Origin: Nocardioides cremeus | Lineage (GTDB): Bacteria > Actinomycetota > Actinomycetes > Propionibacteriales > Nocardioidaceae | DNA: 64,000 nt | Assembly: GCF_030518195.1 (NCBI RefSeq) | Contig: NZ_JAULSC010000016.1 | Location: 40,596-104,595, forward strand | Direction: 5' to 3' | Shown here: positions 23,415 through 32,051 of the stretch, in pieces | How positions within the stretch are numbered: the stretch's first letter is position 1 | Layout of the letters: the number at the start of each line of letters is the position of its first letter | The notes under the pieces: generated by a model | Databases searched by the model: none | Seen by the model: the letters and a program-made list of their open reading frames with translations, nothing else | Told to the model about the DNA's origin: nothing | Translations under genes and position numbers: made by a program

Positions 23415-24284
23415 ATGGGCCACCTCGAGCTGCCGCGCGCCACCCGGTTCGGGGACCTCGTCCTCGACGTCCGCACCTGGGGACCCGACGACGGGGTGCC
23501 GGTGGTGCTGCTGCACGGCTTCCCCCAGAGCGCGGCGAGCTGGGAGCCGGTCGCCGAGCACCTGGCCGGGTCGGGCCTGCGCCTGGTGGCCCCCGACCAG
23601 CGCGGCTACTCCGCGCGCGCCCGGCCCGACGACGTGGCGGCGTACACGATCGAGGAGCTGGCCGGCGACGTGCTGGCCCTGGTCGACACCCTCGTCGACA
23701 CCCTGGTCGACCCGCAGGGTGACGACCGCGTGCACCTGGTCGGCCACGACTGGGGCGCCTCGGTGGCGTGGTGGGTGGCCGCCCACCACCCCGAGCGGCT
23801 GCACAGCCTCACGGCGCTGTCGGTGCCGCACCTCGCGGCCTTCGGCCGCGCGCTGGTCACCGACCCCGAGCAGCGCGAGCGCTCGGCGTACCTCAAGCTC
23901 TTCCGGCGCCCGGGCGTCGCGGAGGAGCAGCTGCTCGCCGACGGCGAGGCCGGGCTGCGGGCCGTGTACGCCGGCCGGGTGCCGCAGGAGGCGGTCGAGC
24001 GCGACGTCACGCTGATGCGTGAAGGTGCGCTCGCCCCGGCGCTGGGCTGGTACCGCGCGATGACGGACATGTCGGGGCTGCCCGACGTGCGGGTGCCGAC
24101 CACGTTCGTCTGGGGCGAGGACGACCAGGCGACCGCCCCGGCCGCGGCGCACGGCTGCGCCGACCACGTCGACGCCGACTACTGCTTCGTGCCGCTCGAG
24201 GGTGTCTCGCACTGGTCGCTCGACGAGGTGCCCGAGCTGGTGGCCTCCGAGGTCCGGCGGCGGGTCGGGACCCCCGGCGGGTGA
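23415..24284 (+). CDS. Alpha/beta hydrolase, epoxide-hydrolase-like
   Basis: The 289-residue product has the oxyanion motif LLHGFPQSAASW, the nucleophile elbow GHDWGAS (Asp nucleophile, as in epoxide hydrolases and haloalkane dehalogenases) and the late VSHWSLDEVPE His. A short in-frame duplication (DTLVDTLVD) lies before the nucleophile. Start ATG 23415 follows a CATGCT box by 6 bases. Its stop overlaps the acetyltransferase start. Substrate unknown. Confidence 0.88.
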   Translation: MGHLELPRATRFGDLVLDVRTWGPDDGVPVVLLHGFPQSAASWEPVAEHLAGSGLRLVAPDQRGYSARARPDDVAAYTIEELAGDVLALVDTLVDTLVDPQGDDRVHLVGHDWGASVAWWVAAHHPERLHSLTALSVPHLAAFGRALVTDPEQRERSAYLKLFRRPGVAEEQLLADGEAGLRAVYAGRVPQEAVERDVTLMREGALAPALGWYRAMTDMSGLPDVRVPTTFVWGEDDQATAPAAAHGCADHVDADYCFVPLEGVSHWSLDEVPELVASEVRRRVGTPGG

Positions 24285-24919
24285 GCACCACCCCGAGGGT
24301 GCGGGCGATGCGTCCCGCGGACCTCGCCGAGGCCGCCGAGCTGCTCGCCGACGCCTTCGTCGAGGACACCAACCTCGCCTCCTTCGTGCCGGCGCGCGGT
24401 CGCCGCGCCCGGCTGCGGCGCTTCTTCGCGGTCACCGGCGAGGTCGAGATGCTCACCCACGGGGTGGCCGATGTGGCGGTGGCCGACGACGGGGCCCACG
24501 AGCGCCTGCTGGCGGTGGCCTGGTGGCACCCGCCCCAGGGGCCCGGGGCACCCGCGAGCCGGGCCTGGTCGTGGCACGAGCTGCCCAGCGCCGTGGCCGT
24601 CTTCGGCGTACGCCGCCTGGTCGCGGCGGCGCGCTCCCGGCTCGCCTCGGAGCGAGCCCGGCCAGCCACGGAGCACTGGCACCTGGCCTACCTGGCCTCG
24701 CGGCCCGAGCCCGCCGCCAGGGGAGCGGCCACCGCGCTGCTGGAACACCGGCTCGCGCAGGCCGACGCCCAGGGCGTGGGCTCGCACCTCGAGTCGTCGT
24801 CGCAGGGCACGGTCGGCTTCTACGAGCGGCGCGGCTGGCGGGTGACCGGGCCGGTGCGCGGCCCGGGCGGGCGCCGCACCACCGCCATGTGGCGCCCGGC
24901 CGGGGGAGCACGGCAGTGA
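24281..24919 (+). CDS. GNAT family acetyltransferase
   Basis: The 212-residue protein has the GNAT layout: N-terminal RAMRPADLAEAAELLADAF, a beta core with LAYLASRPEPAARGAATALL (acetyl-CoA pyrophosphate-binding region, about residue 135) and the ending SSSQGTVGFYERRGWRV. GTG 24281 overlaps the hydrolase stop by 4 bases; the next GTG overlaps this stop, so the three genes form a tightly coupled operon. The acceptor is unknown. Confidence 0.85.
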   Translation: MSTTPRVRAMRPADLAEAAELLADAFVEDTNLASFVPARGRRARLRRFFAVTGEVEMLTHGVADVAVADDGAHERLLAVAWWHPPQGPGAPASRAWSWHELPSAVAVFGVRRLVAAARSRLASERARPATEHWHLAYLASRPEPAARGAATALLEHRLAQADAQGVGSHLESSSQGTVGFYERRGWRVTGPVRGPGGRRTTAMWRPAGGARQ

Positions 24920-25722
24920 GCGACGAGACGGGCGGCGGGACGGGCGCAGCGGTCGAGATCGTCGCCACCGAGCGCCCCGAGGCCTACCTCGTGCGGGTCG
25001 GCGGGCGCGACCAGTCGCTGGTGGACCTGGCCGACCCGCGCCACCTCGCCTTCGACTACGTGCGCCGCATCGCCGACGTCGTCGACGACCACGCGACGCC
25101 GGGCGAGCCGCTGCGGGTGCTGCACGTGGGTGGCGCCGGGCTCACCCTGCCCCGCTACGTCCACGCCACCCGGCCGGGCTCGTGGCAGGTGGTGCTCGAG
25201 CCCGACGAGGCGCTCACCGCCCGGGTGCGCGCCGAGCTGCCGCTGCCGCGCCGCAGCGGCATCCGGGTCCGCGCCCAGGACGGCCGCACCGGGCTGAGCG
25301 GGGTGCGCGACGACGCCGTCGACCTGGTGGTCGTCGACGCCTTCGCCGACGGCGAGGTGCCGGGTGACCTGGTCACCCTCGAGGCCGTGCAGGAGCTCGC
25401 CCGGGTCCTGGTGCCGGGTGGGCTGCTGCTGGCCAACCTCAGCGACCGGGCGCCCTTCCCGCTGGTCCGTGACCTGGTGGCGGCGCTGGGCGAGCACCTG
25501 CCGCACGTCCTGGTCGCCGCCGAGCCCGCCACCCTGCGCGCCCGTCGGGCCGGCAACCTGCTGGTCGTGGCCGGTGCGGCGGGGGTGCCGCGCGCGGCGC
25601 TGGCCGCCCGCGCCCGCAGCGCCGGTGCGCCGTACCGGGTGCTCGACGACGTGGCCGTCGCGAGCTCGTTCGGGGGCGGGCGGGTGCGCCGCGACCCGGG
25701 AGGAACGCACTCGGGCTGCTGA
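24916..25722 (+). CDS. Spermidine-synthase-like methyltransferase-fold protein
   Basis: The 268-residue product has a class I SAM-type fold: VLHVGGAGLTLPRYVHA (motif I), VVLEPDEALTARV (acidic loop), VRAQDGRTGL and LVVVDAFADGEVP, as in spermidine/spermine synthase-like proteins. The aminopropyltransferase gatekeeper Asp is in DAFADG. True polyamine synthesis is uncertain, since many actinobacterial homologues lack partner enzymes. GTG 24916 overlaps the acetyltransferase stop by 4 bases. Confidence 0.78.
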   Translation: MSDETGGGTGAAVEIVATERPEAYLVRVGGRDQSLVDLADPRHLAFDYVRRIADVVDDHATPGEPLRVLHVGGAGLTLPRYVHATRPGSWQVVLEPDEALTARVRAELPLPRRSGIRVRAQDGRTGLSGVRDDAVDLVVVDAFADGEVPGDLVTLEAVQELARVLVPGGLLLANLSDRAPFPLVRDLVAALGEHLPHVLVAAEPATLRARRAGNLLVVAGAAGVPRAALAARARSAGAPYRVLDDVAVASSFGGGRVRRDPGGTHSGC

Positions 25723-25726
25723 GCGC

Positions 25727-25732
25727 TACACT
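25727..25732 (+). promoter_or_regulatory. -10 box (TACACT) before the CNNM genes
   Basis: TACACT lies about 130 bases before GTG 25863, giving an unusually long leader for this window; nothing in the leader matched a riboswitch I know. Confidence 0.35.
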
Positions 25733-25862
25733 CGGCGCTCGATCTGGCCCTGACCTGCAAAGGACCCTGAACACCCCCGATGGACGGCTCCCAAAGTCGC
25801 CCGCTCTCCTCGAGCCCGCACCGGTGTGACCACCGAGCCGCGGCCGCCCCCGGAGAGCGCCT

Positions 25863-27224
25863 GTGACCGCCACCCTGCTGCTCCTCGCAGCCCTGTTCCT
25901 CGTGATCGCCTGCGGCGTGTTCGTCGCCGCCGAGTTCGCGCTCGTCACCGTCGACCGCAACAAGGTCGACCAGGCCGCCGCCGAGGGCGACGCCGCCGCG
26001 ATCGGCGTGCAGAGCGCGCTGCGCTCGCTGTCGACCCAGCTCTCCGGCGCCCAGGTCGGCATCACGCTGACCAACCTGGGCATCGGCTTCCTCTCCGAGC
26101 CCGCGATCGCCGACCTCATCGACGAGCCGCTCGGCGCCGCGGGACTGCCCGACGCCGCGGTGACGCCGGTGGCGCTGGCGGTCGCGCTGTCGTTGAGCAC
26201 GATCGTGACGATGCTCTTCGGCGAGCTGGTCCCCAAGAACCTGGCCATCGCGCTGCCGCTGGCCACCGCCCGCGCCACGCAGGCGCCGATGCGCTTCTTC
26301 ACCGCCGCCAACAAGGGCCCGATCCGGGTCCTCAACGGCGCCGCCAACGCGCTGGTGCGCCGCCTGGGCGTCGAGCCGCAGGAGGAGCTGCGCTCGGCGC
26401 GCAGCTCGACCGAGCTGGCCTCGCTCATCGCGCGCTCGGCCGACGAGGGCACCCTCGACGCCGACACCGCCGAGCTGATGGAGCGCTCGGTGGAGTTCGC
26501 CACCCGCACCGCGGGCGAGATCATGACCCCGCGGGTGCGCACCCGCTCGCTCGAGCTCAACGACCGCGCCGCGGCCGTCATCGAGCTGACCCGCCAGTCC
26601 GGCCACTCCCGCTTCCCGGTGCTCGACGACGACGACGTCGTGGTCGGCACCGTGCACGTCAAGAACGCGGTGGCCCTGCCCGTCCACGAGCGGGCCACGA
26701 CCAAGGTCAAGCACCTGATGGCCAAGCCGATCGTGGTGCCCGACTCGCTGCGCCTCGACCCGCTGCTGCAGCTGCTGCGCGAGGACGGCTTCCAGATGGC
26801 CGTGGTGCTCGACGAGTACGGCGGCCACGCGGGCATCGTGACCCTCGAGGACGTCGTCGAGGAGATCGTCGGCGACATCGCCGACGAGCACGACCGCCTC
26901 GGCTCCCGTGCGCGCCAGCGCCGCGACGGCAGCTGGGTGCTCTCGGGCCTCCTGCGCCCCGACGAGGTCGAGGACCTCACCGGCATCGAGCTGCCCGAGG
27001 ACGAGGCCTACGACACCATCGCCGGTCTCGTGCTGCAGGTGCTGGGCCGGGTGCCGGTCGCCGGCGACCTGGCCGAGGTGCCGGTGCCAGACCGCTCCGA
27101 CCCCGACGAGCCGCGCGAGCGGCTGGCGGTGCTCAGCGTCGAGCACATGGACGGCCTGCGGGTCGACCGGCTGACGCTGCGCCTGCTCGAGGGCGACCGC
27201 ACCGAGGAGGACGACGATGAGTGA
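25863..27224 (+). CDS. CNNM/HlyC-CorC family membrane protein with CBS and CorC domains
   Basis: The 453-residue protein has an N-terminal CNNM (DUF21) membrane domain (about 1-190; FVAAEFALVTVDRNK, MLFGELVPKNLAIA), a pair of CBS domains (about 210-335, starting at EIMTPRVRT) and a C-terminal CorC_HlyC domain (about 345-440). Family members export Mg2+ or other divalent cations or modulate such transport. GTG 25863 start; GGAGAG upstream. Overlaps the following paralogue by 8 bases. Confidence 0.92.
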   Translation: MTATLLLLAALFLVIACGVFVAAEFALVTVDRNKVDQAAAEGDAAAIGVQSALRSLSTQLSGAQVGITLTNLGIGFLSEPAIADLIDEPLGAAGLPDAAVTPVALAVALSLSTIVTMLFGELVPKNLAIALPLATARATQAPMRFFTAANKGPIRVLNGAANALVRRLGVEPQEELRSARSSTELASLIARSADEGTLDADTAELMERSVEFATRTAGEIMTPRVRTRSLELNDRAAAVIELTRQSGHSRFPVLDDDDVVVGTVHVKNAVALPVHERATTKVKHLMAKPIVVPDSLRLDPLLQLLREDGFQMAVVLDEYGGHAGIVTLEDVVEEIVGDIADEHDRLGSRARQRRDGSWVLSGLLRPDEVEDLTGIELPEDEAYDTIAGLVLQVLGRVPVAGDLAEVPVPDRSDPDEPRERLAVLSVEHMDGLRVDRLTLRLLEGDRTEEDDDE

Positions 27225-28284
27225 CCTGACCGGAGTGCTCATCGCCATCGGCCTGCTGGCCTTCAACGCGTTCTTCGTGGGTGCGGAGTTCGCGCTGATC
27301 TCCGCGCGCCGCAGCCAGATCGAGCCGCGCGCCCAGGCCGGCTCGCGGGTGGCGCGCACCACGCTGCGCGCCATGGAGAACGTCTCGCTGATGATGGCCG
27401 GCGCCCAGCTCGGCATCACCATCTGCTCGGTCGGCCTCGGTGCCGTGGGCGAGCCCGCGGTGGCCCACCTGATCGAGCCGCTGTTCGAGAGCGCCGGGGT
27501 GCCCGAGGCGCTGGTGAACCCCGTGGCGTTCGTGATCGCGCTGACCGTCGTGGTGTTCCTGCACGTGGTGCTGGGCGAGATGGTGCCCAAGAACATCGCC
27601 ATCGCCGGCCCCGAGCGCTCGGCGCTGGTGCTGGGCCCCCCGATGTTCTTCGTGGTGACCCTGCTGCGCCCGATCATCGTGGCCCTCAACGCCGTGGCCA
27701 ACACGACGCTGCGGCTGCTGCGCGTCGAGCCGAAGGACGAGATCAGCTCGGCCTTCACCCGCGAGGAGGTCGCGGCGCTGGTCGAGGAGTCGCGCGGGGA
27801 GGGCCTCATCGAGGCCGACGAGTACGACCGCCTCGCGGGCGCCCTGGGCTTCACCGAGAAGGCGGTCACCTCGGTGCTGATGCCGGCCGACTCGCTGACC
27901 ACGGTCCGCCGCGGGTCCACCCCCGCCGAGGTGGAGGCGCTGTGTGCCGCGACCGGCTTCAGCCGCTTCCCGGTCGAGGCCGACGACGGCGAGCTCGTGG
28001 GCTACCTGCACATCAAGGACGTGCTCGAGCCCGACGAGGAGCGCCGCTCGCGGCCCCTCGAGGACAAGTGGATCCGTCCCTTCGCCCCGGTGACCCCCGA
28101 CGACGCCCTGCACGACGCGCTCGAGCAGCTGCAGCGGCGCGGTGCCCACATGGCGCGGGTCGTGACCACCGAGGGCACCACCCTGGGCCTGGCCACGCTC
28201 GAGGACGTCCTCGAGGAGCTCGTCGGCGAGATCCGTGACGCCGCCCACCACGACGACGGGGCGCCCGCCGACGCCGGTGCCTGA
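27217..28284 (+). CDS. CNNM/HlyC-CorC family membrane protein without CorC domain
   Basis: The 355-residue paralogue of the preceding gene has the CNNM domain (FFVGAEFALISARRSQ, VVLGEMVPKNIAIAGP) and CBS pair (about 200-340) but stops before a CorC_HlyC domain. Start ATG 27217 overlaps the first gene, so the pair is translationally coupled, as is usual for these duplicated genes in Actinobacteria; they may form a heteromeric transporter. Confidence 0.92.
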   Translation: MSDLTGVLIAIGLLAFNAFFVGAEFALISARRSQIEPRAQAGSRVARTTLRAMENVSLMMAGAQLGITICSVGLGAVGEPAVAHLIEPLFESAGVPEALVNPVAFVIALTVVVFLHVVLGEMVPKNIAIAGPERSALVLGPPMFFVVTLLRPIIVALNAVANTTLRLLRVEPKDEISSAFTREEVAALVEESRGEGLIEADEYDRLAGALGFTEKAVTSVLMPADSLTTVRRGSTPAEVEALCAATGFSRFPVEADDGELVGYLHIKDVLEPDEERRSRPLEDKWIRPFAPVTPDDALHDALEQLQRRGAHMARVVTTEGTTLGLATLEDVLEELVGEIRDAAHHDDGAPADAGA

Positions 28285-28369
28285 CCTCGTCTAGGGTGTG
28301 CTCGCCGGGTCCGCCCGGCACGACGAGGACGCGACCGACGAGCCGGACGGTGGAGTGCAGGCAGCTGTG

Positions 28370-28966
28370 GTGGACGACGTGGAGCGCAGCACCCGGGTCT
28401 GGACGCTCCCCAACGTGCTCAGCGCGCTGCGACTGGCCGGGGTGCCGGTCTTCCTGTGGCTGGTGCTGGGCCCCGAGGCCGACGGCTGGGCCCTGGGCCT
28501 GCTGGTCGTCTCGGGCATCACCGACTTCCTCGACGGCTGGCTGGCCCGCCGCTGGGGCCAGACCTCGGTCCTGGGCCAGGTGCTCGACCCGGTCGCCGAC
28601 CGGCTCTACATCCTGGCCGTCGTCGTCGGGCTGGCGATGCGCGACGTCATCCCGTGGTGGATGGCGGTCTCGCTGCCGTTGCGCGACGCCCTGATGTGGG
28701 GCCTGGTGCCGATGCTGCGCACCCGCGGCTACAGCTCGCTGCCGGTGCACTTCCTGGGCAAGGCCGCCACCTTCAACCTCCTCTACGCCTTCCCGTTGCT
28801 GCTGCTGGGCGACGGCGAGGGGACGGTCGCGACGCTGGCCCAGGTCTTCGGCTGGTCCTTCGCCCTGTGGGGCATCGCCCTCTACTGGTGGGCGGGGGTC
28901 CTCTACGCCTGGCAGGTCAGGCGGCTGCTGGCCACCACCGAGCGCCGGAGCCTGAGGCATGCCTGA
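28370..28966 (+). CDS. CDP-alcohol phosphatidyltransferase (PgsA2-like)
   Basis: The roughly 198-residue membrane enzyme carries the complete catalytic motif D-G-x2-A-R-x8-G-x3-D-x3-D (DGWLARR ... GQVLDPVADR, about residues 48-71) in a protein with six hydrophobic segments. It transfers a phosphatidyl group from CDP-diacylglycerol to an alcohol, in this position probably for phospholipid or cardiolipin synthesis. The start is uncertain: GTG 28370 is taken, GTG 28298 is in frame but sits on a TAGGGT box. First gene of the conserved cluster to gcvP. Confidence 0.85.
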   Translation: MDDVERSTRVWTLPNVLSALRLAGVPVFLWLVLGPEADGWALGLLVVSGITDFLDGWLARRWGQTSVLGQVLDPVADRLYILAVVVGLAMRDVIPWWMAVSLPLRDALMWGLVPMLRTRGYSSLPVHFLGKAATFNLLYAFPLLLLGDGEGTVATLAQVFGWSFALWGIALYWWAGVLYAWQVRRLLATTERRSLRHA

Positions 28967-29864
28967 GCCGTCCGACGCCTCCGACGCCCGCGCGGCGCGG
29001 CAGCCGCACGAGCCGGCGCCGCTGCCGCCCCAGGTGACGATGCCGCTGCTGACCCTGATCACCCAGCAGTCGATGGACGAGGACTACCTGCACGTGGCCG
29101 AGCGTCGCGGCCGCGGCCAGCTGCCGTCGTCGGGGTCGCGCTCGCGGCCGCACCGCACCGCGGCCGTCGTCGTGGCCGTCTTCGGCGTGCTGGTCACCAC
29201 CGCGGCGGTGCAGACCGCCCAGGACGCCGACGTCGACCGGGCCGGACGGGCCACGCTGGTCGAGCGGGTCAACGACCGGCGCGCCACGGTCTCGGACCTC
29301 CAGGACCGCATCGTCGAGCTGCGCGAGCAGAACGAGCTGGCCACCCGCAACGTCGCCCGGCTCACCGAGACCGCGGTCGAGGCCCAGAGCCGGCTCCGCC
29401 GCCTGCAGGTCACCACCGGCTACCTGGCCGTGCAGGGCGAGGGCGTGCGCCTGACGCTGGAGAACCCCACCGTCGGCGACAACCTGATCCGCGACATCGA
29501 CCTGCAGAAGGCGGCCAACGGGCTGTGGCTCGCCGGCGCCGAGGCGGTGGCGATCAACGGGCAGCGGCTGACGGCCGTCAGCGCCATCCGCAACTCCGGC
29601 GTGGTCGTCAACGTCAACTCGGTGCCGATCGCGGCGCCGTACGTCGTCACCGCGATCGGCGACAGCCGCAGCCTGCTGGCCCGGTTCCAGGAGACCGCCA
29701 GCGGCAGCGCGCTGATCAACGTCGCGCAGGCGCTGGGCTTCGCCTACCTCCAGGAGACGATGACCTCCGTGAAGCTGCCCGCGGCCCGACGTCGTACGCT
29801 CCTGTCGGCCGAACCACTGACCACCGACGAGCCACGCGCGGAGAACGAGGAGGGTAACCGATGA
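28959..29864 (+). CDS. DUF881 family protein (first copy)
   Basis: The 301-residue protein has a cytoplasmic N-terminus, one membrane segment (about residues 67-86), a coiled coil (VNDRRATVSDLQDRIVELRE) and an extracellular DUF881 domain with GEGVRLTLENP and AIAINGQRL-type strands. DUF881 proteins are linked to the cell envelope or division in Actinobacteria. ATG 28959 overlaps the previous stop by 8 bases. The same order is found as in mycobacteria (Rv1823). Confidence 0.88.
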   Translation: MPEPSDASDARAARQPHEPAPLPPQVTMPLLTLITQQSMDEDYLHVAERRGRGQLPSSGSRSRPHRTAAVVVAVFGVLVTTAAVQTAQDADVDRAGRATLVERVNDRRATVSDLQDRIVELREQNELATRNVARLTETAVEAQSRLRRLQVTTGYLAVQGEGVRLTLENPTVGDNLIRDIDLQKAANGLWLAGAEAVAINGQRLTAVSAIRNSGVVVNVNSVPIAAPYVVTAIGDSRSLLARFQETASGSALINVAQALGFAYLQETMTSVKLPAARRRTLLSAEPLTTDEPRAENEEGNR

Positions 29865-30193
29865 TCGCCGCCCTCGGCCTGCTGCTGGGCATCGTGCTCG
29901 GCCTCGTGCTGCAGCCCGACGTGCCGACCTCGATGGAGGCCTACCTGCCGATCGCGGTCGTCGCTGCCCTCGACGCCGTCTTCGGCGGCCTGCGCGCCTA
30001 CCTCGACGGCATCTTCGACGACAAGGTCTTCGTGATCTCCTTCGTCAGCAACGTGGTGATCGCCGCGGCGATCGTGTGGATGGGCGACAAGCTCGGCGTG
30101 GGCAACCAGCTCACGACCGGCGTCATCGTCGTGCTCGGCATCCGGATCTTCTCCAACGCCGCCGCCATCCGGCGCCACCTCTTCCATGCCTGA
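29861..30193 (+). CDS. Small basic protein family (DUF1290) membrane protein
   Basis: The 110-residue product has three membrane segments (about 1-18, 25-45, 55-75) and the conserved EAYLPIAVVAALDAVFGG and DDKVFVISFVSNVV motifs of the sbp family. It lies between the two DUF881 genes, overlapping both by 4 and 8 bases, the standard arrangement. Function unproven. Confidence 0.88.
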   Translation: MIAALGLLLGIVLGLVLQPDVPTSMEAYLPIAVVAALDAVFGGLRAYLDGIFDDKVFVISFVSNVVIAAAIVWMGDKLGVGNQLTTGVIVVLGIRIFSNAAAIRRHLFHA

Positions 30194-30947
30194 GCCCGAC
30201 GAACAGCAGGCCCCGGGGGGCGAGCCGCAGTCGGGCCGCAACCGGCTGCTGCACGCGCTGATGACGCCGAGCCGCAACCAGGTGGTCGTCGCGGTGCTGC
30301 TGGCACTGGTGGCCTTCGCGGTCGTCGTGCAGGTGCGCTCGACCGAGGCCGACGACACCTACGCGGGCTACCGCGACGAGGACCTGATCGCGGTCCTCGA
30401 CGGCCTGGCCGGCACCAGCCAGCGCGCCCGCGCCGAGATCGAGCGGCTCGAGACCACGCGCGACCAGCTGGCCTCCGACAGCGCCGACCAGCGCACCGCG
30501 CTGCAGCAGGCGCAGTCGGAGGCCGACACGCTCGCGATCCTCGCCGGGCTGGTGCCGGTGCGCGGGCCCGGGGTCCGCATCACGATCAGCGAGGTGACCG
30601 CCCCGGTCAACGCCGACACGGTCGTCGACATGGTCCAGAGCCTGCGCGTGGCCGGTGCCGAGGCCATCCAGGTCAACGGCCAGGTGCGCCTGGTCGCCCA
30701 GAGCGCCTTCACCGACGTCACCGGCGGTCTCGAGGTCGACGGCGAGGTGCTCAGCGCGCCGTACGTCTTCGACGTGATCGGTCCGCCGTCGGCGCTGACC
30801 AACGCGATGACCATCCTGGAGGGCCCGCGCGTGGACCTGCAGGACGAGGGCGCGGAGGTCGAGATCACCGAGCAGGCCTCCATCGACATCGAGGCCGTGG
30901 CCGACCCGCTCGATCCTGACTTCGCCCGCCCCCAGGACGCGCAGTAG
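30186..30947 (+). CDS. DUF881 family protein (second copy)
   Basis: The 253-residue protein has one membrane helix (about residues 37-57), a coiled coil (ERLETTRDQLASDSADQRTA) and a DUF881 domain ending around residue 235. It mirrors the first copy with a shorter cytoplasmic tail. A third segment SAPYVFDVIGPP matches the paralogue's AAPYVVTAIGDS. Corresponds to Rv1825 by position. Confidence 0.88.
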   Translation: MPEPDEQQAPGGEPQSGRNRLLHALMTPSRNQVVVAVLLALVAFAVVVQVRSTEADDTYAGYRDEDLIAVLDGLAGTSQRARAEIERLETTRDQLASDSADQRTALQQAQSEADTLAILAGLVPVRGPGVRITISEVTAPVNADTVVDMVQSLRVAGAEAIQVNGQVRLVAQSAFTDVTGGLEVDGEVLSAPYVFDVIGPPSALTNAMTILEGPRVDLQDEGAEVEITEQASIDIEAVADPLDPDFARPQDAQ

Positions 30948-30978
30948 CCTGCGCGCACCGCCAGCCAGAGGAGACCCC

Positions 30979-31365
30979 ATGTACCCCGACGACCTGTCCT
31001 ACACCAGCGAGCACGAGTGGGTGCGCACGCCCGGCGAGCACGAGGGGGCGGTGCGGGTCGGGATCACCCAGTACGCCCAGGACGCCCTCGGCGACATCGT
31101 CTACGTCTCGCTGCCCGAGGTCGGCGAGAGCCTCGAGGCCGGCAGCACCTGCGGAGAGCTGGAGTCGACCAAGTCGGTCAGCGACATCTACGCCCCGCTC
31201 AGCGGCGAGGTGGTGGCCCGCAACGAGTCGCTCGACGCGACCCCCGAGCTGGTGAACAACGACCCCTACGGCGGTGGCTGGCTCTTCGAGGTCGTGCCCA
31301 CCGACACCGGCGCGCTCGACGAGCTGATGGACGCCGCGGCGTACGAGGCCTCCCTCGAGGGATGA
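30979..31365 (+). CDS. gcvH: Glycine cleavage system H protein
   Basis: The 128-residue lipoyl carrier has its lipoylated Lys at residue 65 in ELESTKSVSDIYAP and the usual N-terminal EHEWVR motif. It shuttles the aminomethyl group between GcvP, GcvT and the lipoamide dehydrogenase. GAGGAG precedes ATG 30979. gcvP lies 3 kb downstream; no gcvT is seen in the window. Confidence 0.95.
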   Translation: MYPDDLSYTSEHEWVRTPGEHEGAVRVGITQYAQDALGDIVYVSLPEVGESLEAGSTCGELESTKSVSDIYAPLSGEVVARNESLDATPELVNNDPYGGGWLFEVVPTDTGALDELMDAAAYEASLEG

Positions 31366-31373
31366 GCCCCCGC

Positions 31374-31391
31374 GGTCCGGCTTGCCGGACC
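31374..31391 (+). terminator. Hairpin after gcvH
   Basis: GGTCCGG and CCGGACC form a 7-bp stem with CTTG loop, 8 bases after the gcvH stop. No U tract follows, so it may only be a weak or Rho-assisted stop. Confidence 0.4.
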
Positions 31392-31403
31392 CCGCCGGAC
31401 TGG

Positions 31404-31449
31404 TAGGTTCGGGGCCAACCTTCACCCTCCAGCCGGTGGTGAGGGTTGG
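31404..31449 (+). promoter_or_regulatory. garA promoter and leader hairpin
   Basis: A TAGGTT -10 box (31404-31409) is followed by CCAACCTTCACC (31415-31426) and GGTGAGGGTTGG (31438-31449), which pair over 12 bp (one G-U). The hairpin forms most of the 5' leader, ending about 20 bases before the garA ribosome binding site. The pattern CAACC/GGTTG resembles the palindrome before the downstream merR gene. Confidence 0.5.
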
Positions 31450-31475
31450 CGCCCGTCGTACAGGAGGAGACAGCG

Positions 31476-32048
31476 ATGCCGTTCTGCACCGCGTGTGGCA
31501 GGAAGAACCCCGACGACGCACGCTTCTGCTCCCAGTGCGGCACCCGTCTGGTGACCGCCGACGCCGACGGCCCGGCCGAGGCCGGTGGCCAGGGTCCGGG
31601 CGAGGGTGCGGGGGAGTCGACCGCCACGATCTCGGTGCAGGCCGGCGCGATGGGCGCCACCGGCACCGGTGAGTCCAGCCGGATCGAGACCTCCGACCGC
31701 CAGCTCAACGCCGTCGACGCGGCCGCGGTCGACGCGCTGCCGCCCGGGCACGCGCTCCTCGTGGTGCAGAAGGGCCCGGGCTCGGGCAGCCGGTTCCTGC
31801 TCGACGCCGACGTCGTCACCGCGGGGCGCCACCCCGACAGCGAGATCTTCCTCGACGACGTCACGGTCTCGCGCCGCCACGCCGAGTTCCACCGCAGCGG
31901 CTCGAGCTTCGAGGTGAGCGACGCGGGCAGCCTCAACGGCACCTACGTCAACCGCGACCGGATCGACCGGGTCCGGCTCAGCGACGGCGACGAGGTGCAG
32001 ATCGGCAAGTACCGGCTGGTGTTCTTCTCGGGGCACGAGGGCGGCTGA
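31476..32048 (+). CDS. garA: GarA-like FHA protein with zinc ribbon
   Basis: The 190-residue protein starts with a zinc ribbon (C4, C7, C18, C21), then a flexible Gly-rich linker, then an FHA domain (about 95-185; AGRHPDSEIFLDDVTVSRRH, SLNGTYVNR) which binds phosphothreonine. In mycobacteria GarA controls the TCA cycle and glutamate metabolism when phosphorylated by PknB/PknG; the ETTSVF phosphosite of that protein is not seen here, the linker having TATISVQ instead. GGAGGAG precedes ATG 31476. Confidence 0.9.
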   Translation: MPFCTACGRKNPDDARFCSQCGTRLVTADADGPAEAGGQGPGEGAGESTATISVQAGAMGATGTGESSRIETSDRQLNAVDAAAVDALPPGHALLVVQKGPGSGSRFLLDADVVTAGRHPDSEIFLDDVTVSRRHAEFHRSGSSFEVSDAGSLNGTYVNRDRIDRVRLSDGDEVQIGKYRLVFFSGHEGG

Positions 32049-32051
32049 GTC

